From an uncultured Pseudomonas sp. (lineage in GTDB: Bacteria > Pseudomonadota > Gammaproteobacteria > Pseudomonadales > Pseudomonadaceae): 64,000 nucleotides of DNA. The notes beneath the pieces were generated by a model. It made no database searches, had not been told where the DNA came from, and was given only the letters and a program-made list of their open reading frames with translations. The position numbers and the translations under genes were made by a program. Position 1 is the first letter of the stretch; each line of letters opens with the position of its first letter. Where the stretch lies: NCBI RefSeq assembly GCF_943846705.1, contig NZ_OX044366.1:2232001-2296000 (forward strand), in the 5' to 3' direction. Below are positions 30,960-38,885 of this stretch, piece after piece.

Positions 30960-32630
30960 TTAGGCGGCTTGTGCCTCAGTCTGTTTCAGCGAGCGGTTAA
31001 GGGCGCTGAACAGCGCGCGGAAGCTCGCCGTGGTGAGGTTCTCGTCGATGCCTACACCGTGCAGGGCGCGGCCACCGTTAACGCGCAGCTCGATATAGGC
31101 CGCGGCCTTGGCGTTGGTGCCGGCACCGATGGCGTGCTCGGAATAGTCCATGATTTCCACGGCAACCGGCAGACCGGCGACCAGGGCTTCCAGCGGGCCT
31201 TTGCCGATGCCGCGCCAGTGCTGAACTTCACCGTCGTTGACGATCTCGACATCGACCGCGCTGGTGCCGTTTTCTTCCTGCAGGCGATGGCCTTTCAGTG
31301 CGTAAGGCACGCTGGCTTGCAGGTACTCGCGCTCCAGCAGCTGATGGATCTGCTTGGCGCTCATCTCCAGGCCGAGGCGGTCGGTTTCCTTCTGCACCAC
31401 CTGGCTGAACTCAATTTGCATGCGCCGTGGCAGGCAGATGCCGTATTCCTGCTCGAGCAGGAAGGTGATGCCACCCTTGCCGGACTGGCTGTTGACGCGG
31501 ATTACCGCTTCGTAATCGCGGCCAATATCGGCGGGGTCGATCGGCAGGTAAGGCACTTCCCAGACAGCGTCGGTCTGCTGCTGGGCAAAGCCCTTGCGGA
31601 TGGCATCCTGGTGCGAGCCAGAGAAGGCGGTATGAACCAAGTCGCCGACATACGGGTGGCGCGGGTGTACCGGAATTTGGTTGCAGTCCTCGACCACCTT
31701 GCGCACGTTGTCGATATCGGAGAAGTCCAGTTCAGGGTCGACGCCCTGGGTGTAGAGGTTCAGTGCCAGGGTCACCAGGCAGACGTTGCCGGTGCGCTCG
31801 CCATTGCCGAACAGGCAGCCTTCGACGCGATCGGCGCCGGCCATGACTGCCAATTCAGAGGCGGCTACACCGGTGCCACGGTCGTTGTGGGTGTGCACGC
31901 TAATCAGCACACTGTCGCGGCGGTCGACATGGCGGCCAAACCACTCGATCTGGTCGGCGTAGTTGTTCGGCGTGGCGCACTCGATGGTTGCGGGCAGGTT
32001 GAGGATCAGCGGGTTGGCCGGGGTCGGCTGGAATACGCCGATGACCGCGTTGCACACCTCCACGGCGAAATCGATCTCGGTGGAGCTGAACACTTCCGGT
32101 GAGTACTCAAAGCCCCACTGGGTTTCTGGGGCGGCAGCCGCGAGGCGCTTGATGGTCGTGCCGGCGGCCACGGCGACGGCTTTGACGCCTGCCTTGTCCT
32201 GGTTGAAGACGATCTTGCGGAAACTCGGCGCGCAGGCGTTGTAGTAATGCACGATGGCTTTCTTCGCGCCCTTGAGCGACTCAAAGGTACGCTCGATAAG
32301 GTCGTCGCGGGCCTGGGTCAGCACCTGGATGGTCACGTCATCCGGAATGTGGCCGCCTTCGATCAGCTCGCGGACGAAGTCGAAATCCGTCTGCGAGGCC
32401 GAGGGAAAACCCACTTCGATTTCCTTCAGGCCGATCTGTACCAGGCACTTGAAGAAACGCATCTTCTTCTCGGCGTCCATCGGCTCGATCAATGATTGGT
32501 TGCCGTCGCGCAAGTCGGTCGACAGCCAGATCGGCGCCTTGTCGATGATTTGATCCGGCCAGGTGCGGTCCGGGATGGCGATCTGGGTGAACGGGCGGTA
32601 CTTGCTGGACGGGTGTTTAAGCATGCTCAT
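30960..32630 (-). CDS. leuA: 2-isopropylmalate synthase, long type
   Basis: LeuA joins acetyl-CoA to 2-ketoisovalerate, the first step of leucine synthesis. The 556-residue protein is the long form found in pseudomonads and actinobacteria: KYRPFTQIAIPDRTWPDQ, the barrel motif WLSTDLRDGNQSLIEPM, SVHTHNDRGTGVAASEL, and a C-terminal regulatory domain with the leucine-binding region (GIGKGPLEALVAGLP). The ATG at 32630 has AAGGAT 6 bases upstream; an open extension to 32675 lacks one. A leader peptide with five Leu precedes it by 78 bp. Confidence 0.97.
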   Translation of the reverse strand: MSMLKHPSSKYRPFTQIAIPDRTWPDQIIDKAPIWLSTDLRDGNQSLIEPMDAEKKMRFFKCLVQIGLKEIEVGFPSASQTDFDFVRELIEGGHIPDDVTIQVLTQARDDLIERTFESLKGAKKAIVHYYNACAPSFRKIVFNQDKAGVKAVAVAAGTTIKRLAAAAPETQWGFEYSPEVFSSTEIDFAVEVCNAVIGVFQPTPANPLILNLPATIECATPNNYADQIEWFGRHVDRRDSVLISVHTHNDRGTGVAASELAVMAGADRVEGCLFGNGERTGNVCLVTLALNLYTQGVDPELDFSDIDNVRKVVEDCNQIPVHPRHPYVGDLVHTAFSGSHQDAIRKGFAQQQTDAVWEVPYLPIDPADIGRDYEAVIRVNSQSGKGGITFLLEQEYGICLPRRMQIEFSQVVQKETDRLGLEMSAKQIHQLLEREYLQASVPYALKGHRLQEENGTSAVDVEIVNDGEVQHWRGIGKGPLEALVAGLPVAVEIMDYSEHAIGAGTNAKAAAYIELRVNGGRALHGVGIDENLTTASFRALFSALNRSLKQTEAQAA

Positions 32631-32708
32631 GGGGCAATCCTTGTAGCGCGGCGGCAATCGGCGGGCCGGGCGCAATCTGTAAACAGGGTAGGGCGGTGGC
32701 GTTAGGCG

Positions 32709-32786
32709 TTAGCCACGCAGTCGCTGGCTCACCAAGCAGAGGCAGGTGTGTTGGCGCAGCTGAATAAGAGTGTGTTGAGTGTGCAT
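32709..32786 (-). CDS. leuA leader peptide
   Basis: A 25-codon frame opens with ATG at 32786 and ends with TAA at 32711-32709. It begins MHTQHTLIQL and ends SQRLRG, with five Leu, and has a CLCLV core at residues 15-19. It lies between a plausible promoter and leuA, as amino-acid leader peptides do. Downstream of its stop I see no T-run terminator, so control could be by ribosome stalling that affects folding around the leuA start or Rho access. The coding function is inferred from position and composition only. Confidence 0.6.
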   Translation of the reverse strand: MHTQHTLIQLRQHTCLCLVSQRLRG

Positions 32787-32793
32787 GGCGCCA

Positions 32794-32822
32794 ACCCTAA
32801 TCGGTGAAGGTAAAGCTGGCAA
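32794..32822 (-). promoter_or_regulatory. Candidate promoter of the leuA leader
   Basis: On the minus strand TTGCCA (32822-32817) and TAGGGT (32799-32794) are 17 bases apart, 7 bases before the leader-peptide ATG. The short distance means the transcript leader before the peptide would be minimal or absent, so another start upstream is possible. Confidence 0.45.
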
Positions 32823-32949
32823 GCAATGCGAATAAATTGGTGTTGGTGAGCTGTTTTTGCAGTTAATTGTGGTTTTTGTGCTGAAAAATTCTGCTGGGCT
32901 TTGTGCTGGTTGCGGGCGGCTGCACCGGCTGCAGCCGCCCGTCTTACGC

Positions 32950-34206
32950 TCAGCCCTGGGCTACAGCGGCAAGGCCGGGTTTCAGTTCGCGCATGTCCGC
33001 GCCACTCGGGTGCTGGAAAACCCGCAAGCCAAACTCCGGAAGGATCGCCAGCAGGTGGTCGAAGAGGTCGGACTGGATAGCTTCATAGCGTGTCCAAGCC
33101 GTCGTATTGGTGAAGCAGTAAAGCTCCAGTGGCAGGCCATTTGCTGTGGGGCTCAGCTGCCTGACCAGTTGGGTCATCTCCTGATGGATGCCCGGATGTT
33201 GGCGCAGGTAGTGCTCGACATAGGCGCGGAAGGTGCCGATGTTGGTGATTCGGCGAGTATTCGCCGGCTCCTGGCTGGTGTCGAGCAGTGCGCTGTTCCA
33301 GCTGAGCAGTTCGCTTTGCTTGTTGCTCAGGTATTTGCCAAGCAGCAGGAAACGCTGCAGGCGGGCGATTTGCTCCGGGCTGAGGAAGCCAATGCTGGTT
33401 TGGTCGAGCAGCAAGCTGCGCTTGATCCGCCGGCCACCGCATTCCTGCATGCCTCGCCAGTTTTTGAACGGGTCACTGATAAAACGCTTGGTCGGAATGG
33501 TGCTGATGGTTTTGTCCCAGTTCTGCACCTTGACCGTGTGCAGGGCGATGTCGATCACGTCGCCATCGGCATTCAGTTGTGGCATCTCGACCCAGTCGCC
33601 GACGCGAATCATATCGCTGGAGGAGATCTGCACGCTGGCGACCAACGACAGCAGGGTGTCCTGGAAGATCAGCATCAGCACCGCGGCCATGGCCCCGAGG
33701 CCCGACAGCAGGATCAGTGGGGAGCGATCAATCAAGCTGGCGATCATGAGGATGGTGGCAACTGCGAAGAGCAGTATCTTCACCACCTGCACATACCCCT
33801 TGATCGGCTTCAGGTGGGCGTTGGGGCGCTTCTCGTAAACGCTGTTCAGCAGCGTCAATACGCCGCTGATGGCCAAAGCGATGGTCAGCACGATAAACGC
33901 GCTGCAGACATTGCGTGTCGCTGCCACGGCAGCTTCTGGCAGGTGCGGTACCAGCATGATGCCGGCGGAAATGATCAGCGCTGGGACGATATTGGCGAGC
34001 CGCGCAATGATGCGCGAATTATGCAGGGTGCCATCCTGGCCAATCGGCGTGGCCTTCAAGAGACGGTACAAGCCGCGCAAGAGGATGCGCTTGACCACCC
34101 AATTGGCTAACCAGGCCGCGAGTATCAGCAGGCTCAGGCCGGTCAGGCTGTAGAGTTCGGGGTAGTGTTCAAGCCAGTTCTGGGCGTTGCTGTACAAGTC
34201 GCTCAT
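32950..34206 (-). CDS. Mechanosensitive channel of the MscS family (YbdG-like)
   Basis: The 418-residue protein has about five N-terminal membrane spans (first LYSLTGLSLLILAAWLANWV), then the MscS pore helix region (LSGLGAMAAVLMLIFQDTLL), the beta domain (VRVGDWVEMPQLNADGDVID) and a C-terminal domain with NWRGMQECGGRRIKRSL. This layout fits YbdG, which protects against mild osmotic shock. It is in line with the upstream M23 peptidase gene, 103 bp away. The 320 bp between its stop and the leuA start contain only the leuA leader. Confidence 0.88.
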   Translation of the reverse strand: MSDLYSNAQNWLEHYPELYSLTGLSLLILAAWLANWVVKRILLRGLYRLLKATPIGQDGTLHNSRIIARLANIVPALIISAGIMLVPHLPEAAVAATRNVCSAFIVLTIALAISGVLTLLNSVYEKRPNAHLKPIKGYVQVVKILLFAVATILMIASLIDRSPLILLSGLGAMAAVLMLIFQDTLLSLVASVQISSSDMIRVGDWVEMPQLNADGDVIDIALHTVKVQNWDKTISTIPTKRFISDPFKNWRGMQECGGRRIKRSLLLDQTSIGFLSPEQIARLQRFLLLGKYLSNKQSELLSWNSALLDTSQEPANTRRITNIGTFRAYVEHYLRQHPGIHQEMTQLVRQLSPTANGLPLELYCFTNTTAWTRYEAIQSDLFDHLLAILPEFGLRVFQHPSGADMRELKPGLAAVAQG

Positions 34207-34309
34207 GCCACTCCTCTAGAGTTTCAGCGTTTTAATGATTGGCGCTACCTTAACCAAGGCGCTGCCACTAGGTCGGCCAGGTTGGTTACTGGACGTGTCT
34301 TGCGGGCCG

Positions 34310-35134
34310 CTAGGGTTTGAACGCGCCGATAAAAATCGCCGGGTCGACGCGGGCGTCATTCAAACTGACGTTCCAGTGCAGGTGTGGGCCGGTGGCGCGA
34401 CCGGTGGCACCGACCTTGCCGAGCACGCCGCCGCGCGGCAGTTCGTCGCCGAGCCTCACGTCGATGGCCGAGAGGTGACAGAACATGCTGATCAGCCCCT
34501 GGCCGTGGTCGACAAATACGGTTTTGCCATTGAAGAAGTAGTCGCCGATCAGGATCACCTTTCCCGCCGCCGGGGCTTTAATCGGTGTGCCGCGGCTGGC
34601 GGCGAAGTCCAGCCCGGAGTGCGGGTTACGTTCTTCGCCGTTGAAGAAGCGGCGCAAGCCGAAGGGGCTGGACAATGGCCCGCTTACGGGGCGGTCAAAC
34701 AGCAGGTTGCTCGGCTGGCGGGCGCTGAATTGCTGATAGGCGCGGGTTTGCTCAGCCAGCTCGCGCTCGATGCGCGCCAGGTTCTTGGCGTTGGGGTTGA
34801 CCTGCTGCTGGTTTTTGATGGTGATGCGCTGTTCAACATAGTGCTTGCTGGCCACCTGAAAGCTCAGCTGTTGACTGCCATTAACGTTGATTTTCTGGCG
34901 GCCTGGCTTGGCGCTAAGCGGCACGCCGACTATGGCGATCCAGCGTTGCTGGTCTTCTTTAATCACCAATACCGGTTTGTTTTGATAGCGCACGCTGGGC
35001 GCGGTTTCTCCGGCACCCAGATCAACCACAGCCACGCCGCCCGGTACGGGCTTGTTCAACAGGCGGCTGATAAAGCCTTCTGCATGAGCGGGTAGGGCAA
35101 GGCAGAGGGCGATTGAGCAGAGAAACAGGCGCAT
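34310..35134 (-). CDS. M23 family metallopeptidase, secreted
   Basis: A signal peptide (LFLCSIALCLALPAHA) leads the 274-residue protein. An N-terminal beta-rich part and a coiled helix follow, then the M23 domain from about residue 150: SSPFGLRRFFNGEERNPHSG with the zinc His and Asp (NPHSGLDFA), and GPHLHWNVSL with the second HxH. These enzymes cut peptidoglycan cross-bridges, or regulate amidases when inactive; here the zinc and catalytic residues are all present. It is 45 bp downstream of xseA on the same strand. Confidence 0.92.
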   Translation of the reverse strand: MRLFLCSIALCLALPAHAEGFISRLLNKPVPGGVAVVDLGAGETAPSVRYQNKPVLVIKEDQQRWIAIVGVPLSAKPGRQKINVNGSQQLSFQVASKHYVEQRITIKNQQQVNPNAKNLARIERELAEQTRAYQQFSARQPSNLLFDRPVSGPLSSPFGLRRFFNGEERNPHSGLDFAASRGTPIKAPAAGKVILIGDYFFNGKTVFVDHGQGLISMFCHLSAIDVRLGDELPRGGVLGKVGATGRATGPHLHWNVSLNDARVDPAIFIGAFKP

Positions 35135-35179
35135 GGCGATTCCAGTGGGTAGGCGGTTACTCGTTGTTGTGCCTGCTGG

Positions 35180-36568
35180 TTAGTCCAGCAGCGACAACGT
35201 GACCGGCTGTAGATGATTGTCTTCGACCCGCACCTCCAGCTCGCCGTTGCCTAGGCGGGCTTTTAGGCGCTGGCCTGGTTGCGTGTCGGCGGCGTTGCGG
35301 ATGGCCCGGCCGCGCTCATCGAGGAGGATGCTGTAGCCCCTGCCGAGCGTCGCCAGCGGGCTGACCGCATGCAGGGTTTGCACCTGGCTATGCAGTTGCA
35401 GATGACGTTGTTTGAGGCCTGCGCGCATGCTGCGTTGCAGGCGCTCGGCGAGGGCCTGCAAGCGCTGGTCGAGCAGTTTGAGGTTGCGCTCCGGATGCAC
35501 ACTGAGCAGCCGGGTGTGTAGCTGGGTTAGGCGCTCGCGGCGATTATTCAGCTGGCGCGCGAAGGCGCGGCTCAGGCGCATCTCCAGGTCGTCGATGCGC
35601 TGGGCATGCTGGCGCAGGCGTTCGCCAGGGTGGCGTAAGCGCCGCTGCAAGCCGTCCAGGCGCATGCGCTCGCGCTCCAGGCGGTGTTGCATGCGCAGGT
35701 TCAGGCGACGTTTGAGGGTGTGCAGTCGTTGCAGCAGTTCGCTGCTGTCCGGAGCCAGCAGTTCAGCGGCCGCCGAGGGCGTCGGCGCTCGTACGTCGGC
35801 GACAAAATCAGCGATGGAAACATCGGTTTCATGGCCCACGGCGCTGACGATGGGGGTTTGGCAGGCGGCAATGGCGCGGGCCACCGGCTCTTCGTTGAAG
35901 CACCAGAGGTCTTCCAGCGAGCCGCCGCCGCGGGCCAGGATCAATGCATCGAAGCCCTTGGTGTCGGCCAGGGCCAGTGCGCGGACGATCTGTGCGGTGG
36001 CGTCACGGCCTTGCACGGCAGTCGGGATCAGGGTCAGATCGACCTGCGGCGCACGGCGGCGAAACACGCTGATGATGTCGCGGATCACCGCGCCGGTCGG
36101 CGAGCTGATAATGCCGATGCGTTTCGGGTGGGCGGGCAGGGCGACTTTGTGCGCGGCCGAAAACAGTCCTTCGGCGCTGAGTTTTTCCTTCAGTGCTTCG
36201 AAGGCCAGGCGCAGTGAGCCATCGCCGGCCGGCTCGACTGCATCGAGAATCAGCTGGTAATCGCCGCGCCCCTCAAACAGCGAAACCTTGCCGCGCACCT
36301 TCACGGCCAAGCCATCACGCAGCGCTTGGCGCACTTTGGCGGCGTTTTGCCGGAACAGCGCGCAACGTACCTGGGCCTGACTATCTTTAAGGGTGAAGTA
36401 GATGTGCCCGGACGCCGGCTTGGCCAGGTTGGAAATTTCACCTTCCACCCAGATGCCGCCGAACACATCTTCCAGCAGCAGGCGCGCGCGGTTGTTCAAT
36501 TGACTGACGCTGAGCACTTCGCGGTCGAGGTTCAGGCGTTGGAACGGGTCTTTGATCATGCTCGGCAT
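35180..36568 (-). CDS. xseA: Exodeoxyribonuclease VII large subunit
   Basis: XseA is the large subunit of the single-strand nuclease ExoVII. It shows the OB-fold N-terminus (DREVLSVSQLNNRARLLLED, GGIWVEGEISNL), the nuclease core (IGIISSPTGAVIRDII, ILARGGGSLEDLWCFNEE, VSAVGHETDVSIADFVAD) and a long coiled coil. Two ATGs, 36568 and 36559, are possible and neither has a clear ribosome site; 36568 gives 462 residues. It is divergent from the zinc-ribbon gene with 95 bp between starts. Confidence 0.96.
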   Translation of the reverse strand: MPSMIKDPFQRLNLDREVLSVSQLNNRARLLLEDVFGGIWVEGEISNLAKPASGHIYFTLKDSQAQVRCALFRQNAAKVRQALRDGLAVKVRGKVSLFEGRGDYQLILDAVEPAGDGSLRLAFEALKEKLSAEGLFSAAHKVALPAHPKRIGIISSPTGAVIRDIISVFRRRAPQVDLTLIPTAVQGRDATAQIVRALALADTKGFDALILARGGGSLEDLWCFNEEPVARAIAACQTPIVSAVGHETDVSIADFVADVRAPTPSAAAELLAPDSSELLQRLHTLKRRLNLRMQHRLERERMRLDGLQRRLRHPGERLRQHAQRIDDLEMRLSRAFARQLNNRRERLTQLHTRLLSVHPERNLKLLDQRLQALAERLQRSMRAGLKQRHLQLHSQVQTLHAVSPLATLGRGYSILLDERGRAIRNAADTQPGQRLKARLGNGELEVRVEDNHLQPVTLSLLD

Positions 36569-36663
36569 GATAAAGGCTTTAACCAGGCAGGCCATAGCGG
36601 ATTGACCTTGACCGAGCGTGCCAGCCGATTAAGCTGCGCGGCTTTATCCATGCAGAACCAGTC

Positions 36664-37215
36664 ATGAACGAGCAGCAAGCGATCATCGTGCCGCAGATTT
36701 CCAGCTTTCCCGGCCACGAGGCGCGGGCGCGGTTGATCGTGCGTTGGCTGGTCAAACAGAACATCATCGCCGAGCAGCTCTCGACCTGCGGGCGTACTTA
36801 CCAGCATATGGCCTATGGCATTGCCGAGGGCGCGCGCCGGGTGGTTGAGCGTCCGCAATTGCTGCCGTTCGGGCAGGCGGTGCATGGCCTGGAGATTATC
36901 TACAAGCGTTGCATCTATACCCCGACCACTGGTTTTCTTGAGGAAGCAGGCTGCGCCCAGTGCCGTAAAGAGGTCGGCGGGCCACTGTTCGACAGCTTGG
37001 AAGAGTGGATGCCTGGGCACACCGACAACTTCACCTGTCCGCGCTGTGGCCATGAAGATGACATCAACGGTTTTTTATTTCTGCAGCCCTGCGGCTTTTC
37101 CAACCTGGGATTTATCTTCAATAACTGGGCGGATGCCCGGTTTAAGCCGAGTTTTCTCGACGAGTTCGCCGCGCGACTGGGCTATCCGGTCTCTTTGGTG
37201 CGGGTCGATTTGTAG
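36664..37215 (+). CDS. Uncharacterised zinc-ribbon protein upstream of guaB
   Basis: The 183-residue protein carries a zinc ribbon, Cys97-x2-Cys100 (GCAQCRKE) and Cys125-x2-Cys128 (FTCPRCGHE), and further conserved-looking Cys at 42, 83 and in QPCGFSN. The N-terminal half (SFPGHEARARLIVRWLVKQN) is mixed helix/strand. There is no signal peptide. I do not know a tested function; in pseudomonads such genes sometimes carry misleading transporter names. It lies 117 bp before guaB, and the guaB promoter is in the gap. Confidence 0.8.
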   Translation: MNEQQAIIVPQISSFPGHEARARLIVRWLVKQNIIAEQLSTCGRTYQHMAYGIAEGARRVVERPQLLPFGQAVHGLEIIYKRCIYTPTTGFLEEAGCAQCRKEVGGPLFDSLEEWMPGHTDNFTCPRCGHEDDINGFLFLQPCGFSNLGFIFNNWADARFKPSFLDEFAARLGYPVSLVRVDL

Positions 37216-37266
37216 GGCGCGATGCCCGGCGCGTGAATGTTTGGAGAGGTTTATCAATACTTTGCG

Positions 37267-37295
37267 TTGAGTGCAGGGGGGCGTCTGAGTATAAT
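37267..37295 (+). promoter_or_regulatory. Promoter of guaB
   Basis: TTGAGT (37267-37272) and TATAAT (37290-37295) are separated by 17 bases, a near-consensus sigma70 promoter. Transcription would start near 37302, about 30 bases before the guaB ATG. Confidence 0.8.
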
Positions 37296-37332
37296 GGCGC
37301 GCTTCCAATTTTCCCGTCCGGGAGCCCCCGCC

Positions 37333-38802
37333 ATGCTGCGTATCAGTCAAGAAGCTCTTACCTTCGACGACGTTCTACTTATTCCAGGTTATTCCGAAGT
37401 TCTGCCGAAGGATGTCAGCCTTAAAACGCGCCTGACCCGTGGCATTGAACTGAATATTCCCCTGCTCTCTGCTGCGATGGATACCGTGACTGAAGCCCGT
37501 CTGGCGATTGCCATGGCTCAGGAAGGCGGCATCGGCATCATCCACAAGAACATGACTCCCGAGCAGCAAGCGCTCGAAGTGCGCAAGGTCAAGCGTTATG
37601 AGTCCGGTGTGGTCAAGGATCCGATCACCATCGAGGCCGACGCCACTGTGGGTGATTTGTTCGACCTGACTCGGCAGAACAACATCTCCGGCGTACCGGT
37701 GCTGCACCACGGTGATCTGGTCGGCATCGTCACCAGTCGTGACGTGCGCTTTGAGACCAATATGCGCGCCACGGTGCGCGACGTGATGACGCCAAAAGAG
37801 CGTCTGGTCACGGTCAAAGAGGGTGAAGACACCCAGACTGTGCGCAAACTGCTGCACAAGCACCGCATTGAGCGCGTGCTGATCGTCGACGAGCAATTCC
37901 GCCTCAAAGGCATGATGACGGTCAACGACATCGAAAAAGCCAAGGCCTACCCGCTGGCCAGCAAGGATGACCAAGGTCGCCTGCGCGTCGGCGCGGCGGT
38001 CGGCACCGGTGCCGATACAGAAGAGCGCGTGACCGCGCTGGTAAATGCCGGCGTTGACGTGATCATCGTCGACACCGCCCACGGTCACTCCAAGGGCGTG
38101 ATCGACCGCGTGCGCTGGGTCAAGCAGACCTTCCCTGAGGTGCAGGTCATCGGCGGCAACATCGCCACTGGTGACGCGGCCAAGGCGCTGGCCGAAGCTG
38201 GTGCGGATGCGGTCAAGGTCGGCATTGGTCCAGGCTCGATCTGCACCACGCGTATCGTCGCCGGTGTCGGTGTGCCGCAAATCAGCGCTGTCGCCAATGT
38301 AGCGGCTGCCCTGGCAGGCACCGGCGTACCCTTGATCGCCGACGGTGGCATTCGTTTCTCTGGTGACCTGTCCAAGGCCATCGTGGCCGGTGCTTCCTGC
38401 GTGATGATCGGTTCGATGCTCGCCGGTACTGAAGAAGCGCCAGGTGAAATCGAACTGTTCCAGGGTCGTTCCTACAAGGCTTACCGCGGTATGGGTTCGC
38501 TGGGCGCGATGGCGCAGGCGCAGGGCTCTTCGGATCGCTACTTCCAGGACTCTTCGGCCGGTGCTGAAAAGCTCGTCCCGGAAGGCATCGAAGGCCGCGT
38601 GGCCTACAAGGGCGCGATGGGCGCTATCGTCCATCAGCTGATGGGCGGCCTGCGTGCCTCCATGGGCTACACCGGTTGCGCGACCATCGAAGAGATGCGC
38701 AGCAAGCCTGAGTTCGTGCGCATCACCGGTGCTGGCATGGCTGAGTCGCATGTACACGACGTACAGATCACCAAAGAAGCCCCGAACTACCGCGTCGGCT
38801 AA
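37333..38802 (+). CDS. guaB: IMP dehydrogenase
   Basis: GuaB oxidises IMP to XMP, the first step to GMP. It shows the start ALTFDDVLLIPGYSEVLP, two CBS domains (about residues 90-205), the catalytic Cys loop GPGSICTTRIVAGVGVPQ and the flap RYFQDSS. The ATG at 37333 gives 489 residues; the open extension to 37237 covers the promoter. It is followed by guaA, which completes GMP synthesis. Confidence 0.98.
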   Translation: MLRISQEALTFDDVLLIPGYSEVLPKDVSLKTRLTRGIELNIPLLSAAMDTVTEARLAIAMAQEGGIGIIHKNMTPEQQALEVRKVKRYESGVVKDPITIEADATVGDLFDLTRQNNISGVPVLHHGDLVGIVTSRDVRFETNMRATVRDVMTPKERLVTVKEGEDTQTVRKLLHKHRIERVLIVDEQFRLKGMMTVNDIEKAKAYPLASKDDQGRLRVGAAVGTGADTEERVTALVNAGVDVIIVDTAHGHSKGVIDRVRWVKQTFPEVQVIGGNIATGDAAKALAEAGADAVKVGIGPGSICTTRIVAGVGVPQISAVANVAAALAGTGVPLIADGGIRFSGDLSKAIVAGASCVMIGSMLAGTEEAPGEIELFQGRSYKAYRGMGSLGAMAQAQGSSDRYFQDSSAGAEKLVPEGIEGRVAYKGAMGAIVHQLMGGLRASMGYTGCATIEEMRSKPEFVRITGAGMAESHVHDVQITKEAPNYRVG

Positions 38803-38817
38803 CTGTTGATATGAAAT

Positions 38818-38854
38818 GCGGGGCTGTCGCTGTTTTTTACAGGGCAGCCCCGAG
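38818..38854 (+). other. Hairpin between guaB and guaA
   Basis: CGGGGCTG and CAGCCCCG form an 8-bp stem around a loop that contains a T6 run. The T-run is in the loop, not after the stem, so this is not a standard terminator. It may tune guaA expression. Confidence 0.4.
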
Positions 38855-38885
38855 TCATTTGTGAATTTCGCTACGAGAGACGGCC

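Noticed and set aside
30969..32102. 377-codon open frame opposite leuA
   Set aside because: leuA is certain; the plus-strand frame has no domain.
37375..38757. 460-codon open frame opposite guaB
   Set aside because: Shadow frame with low-complexity composition; guaB is certain on the other strand.
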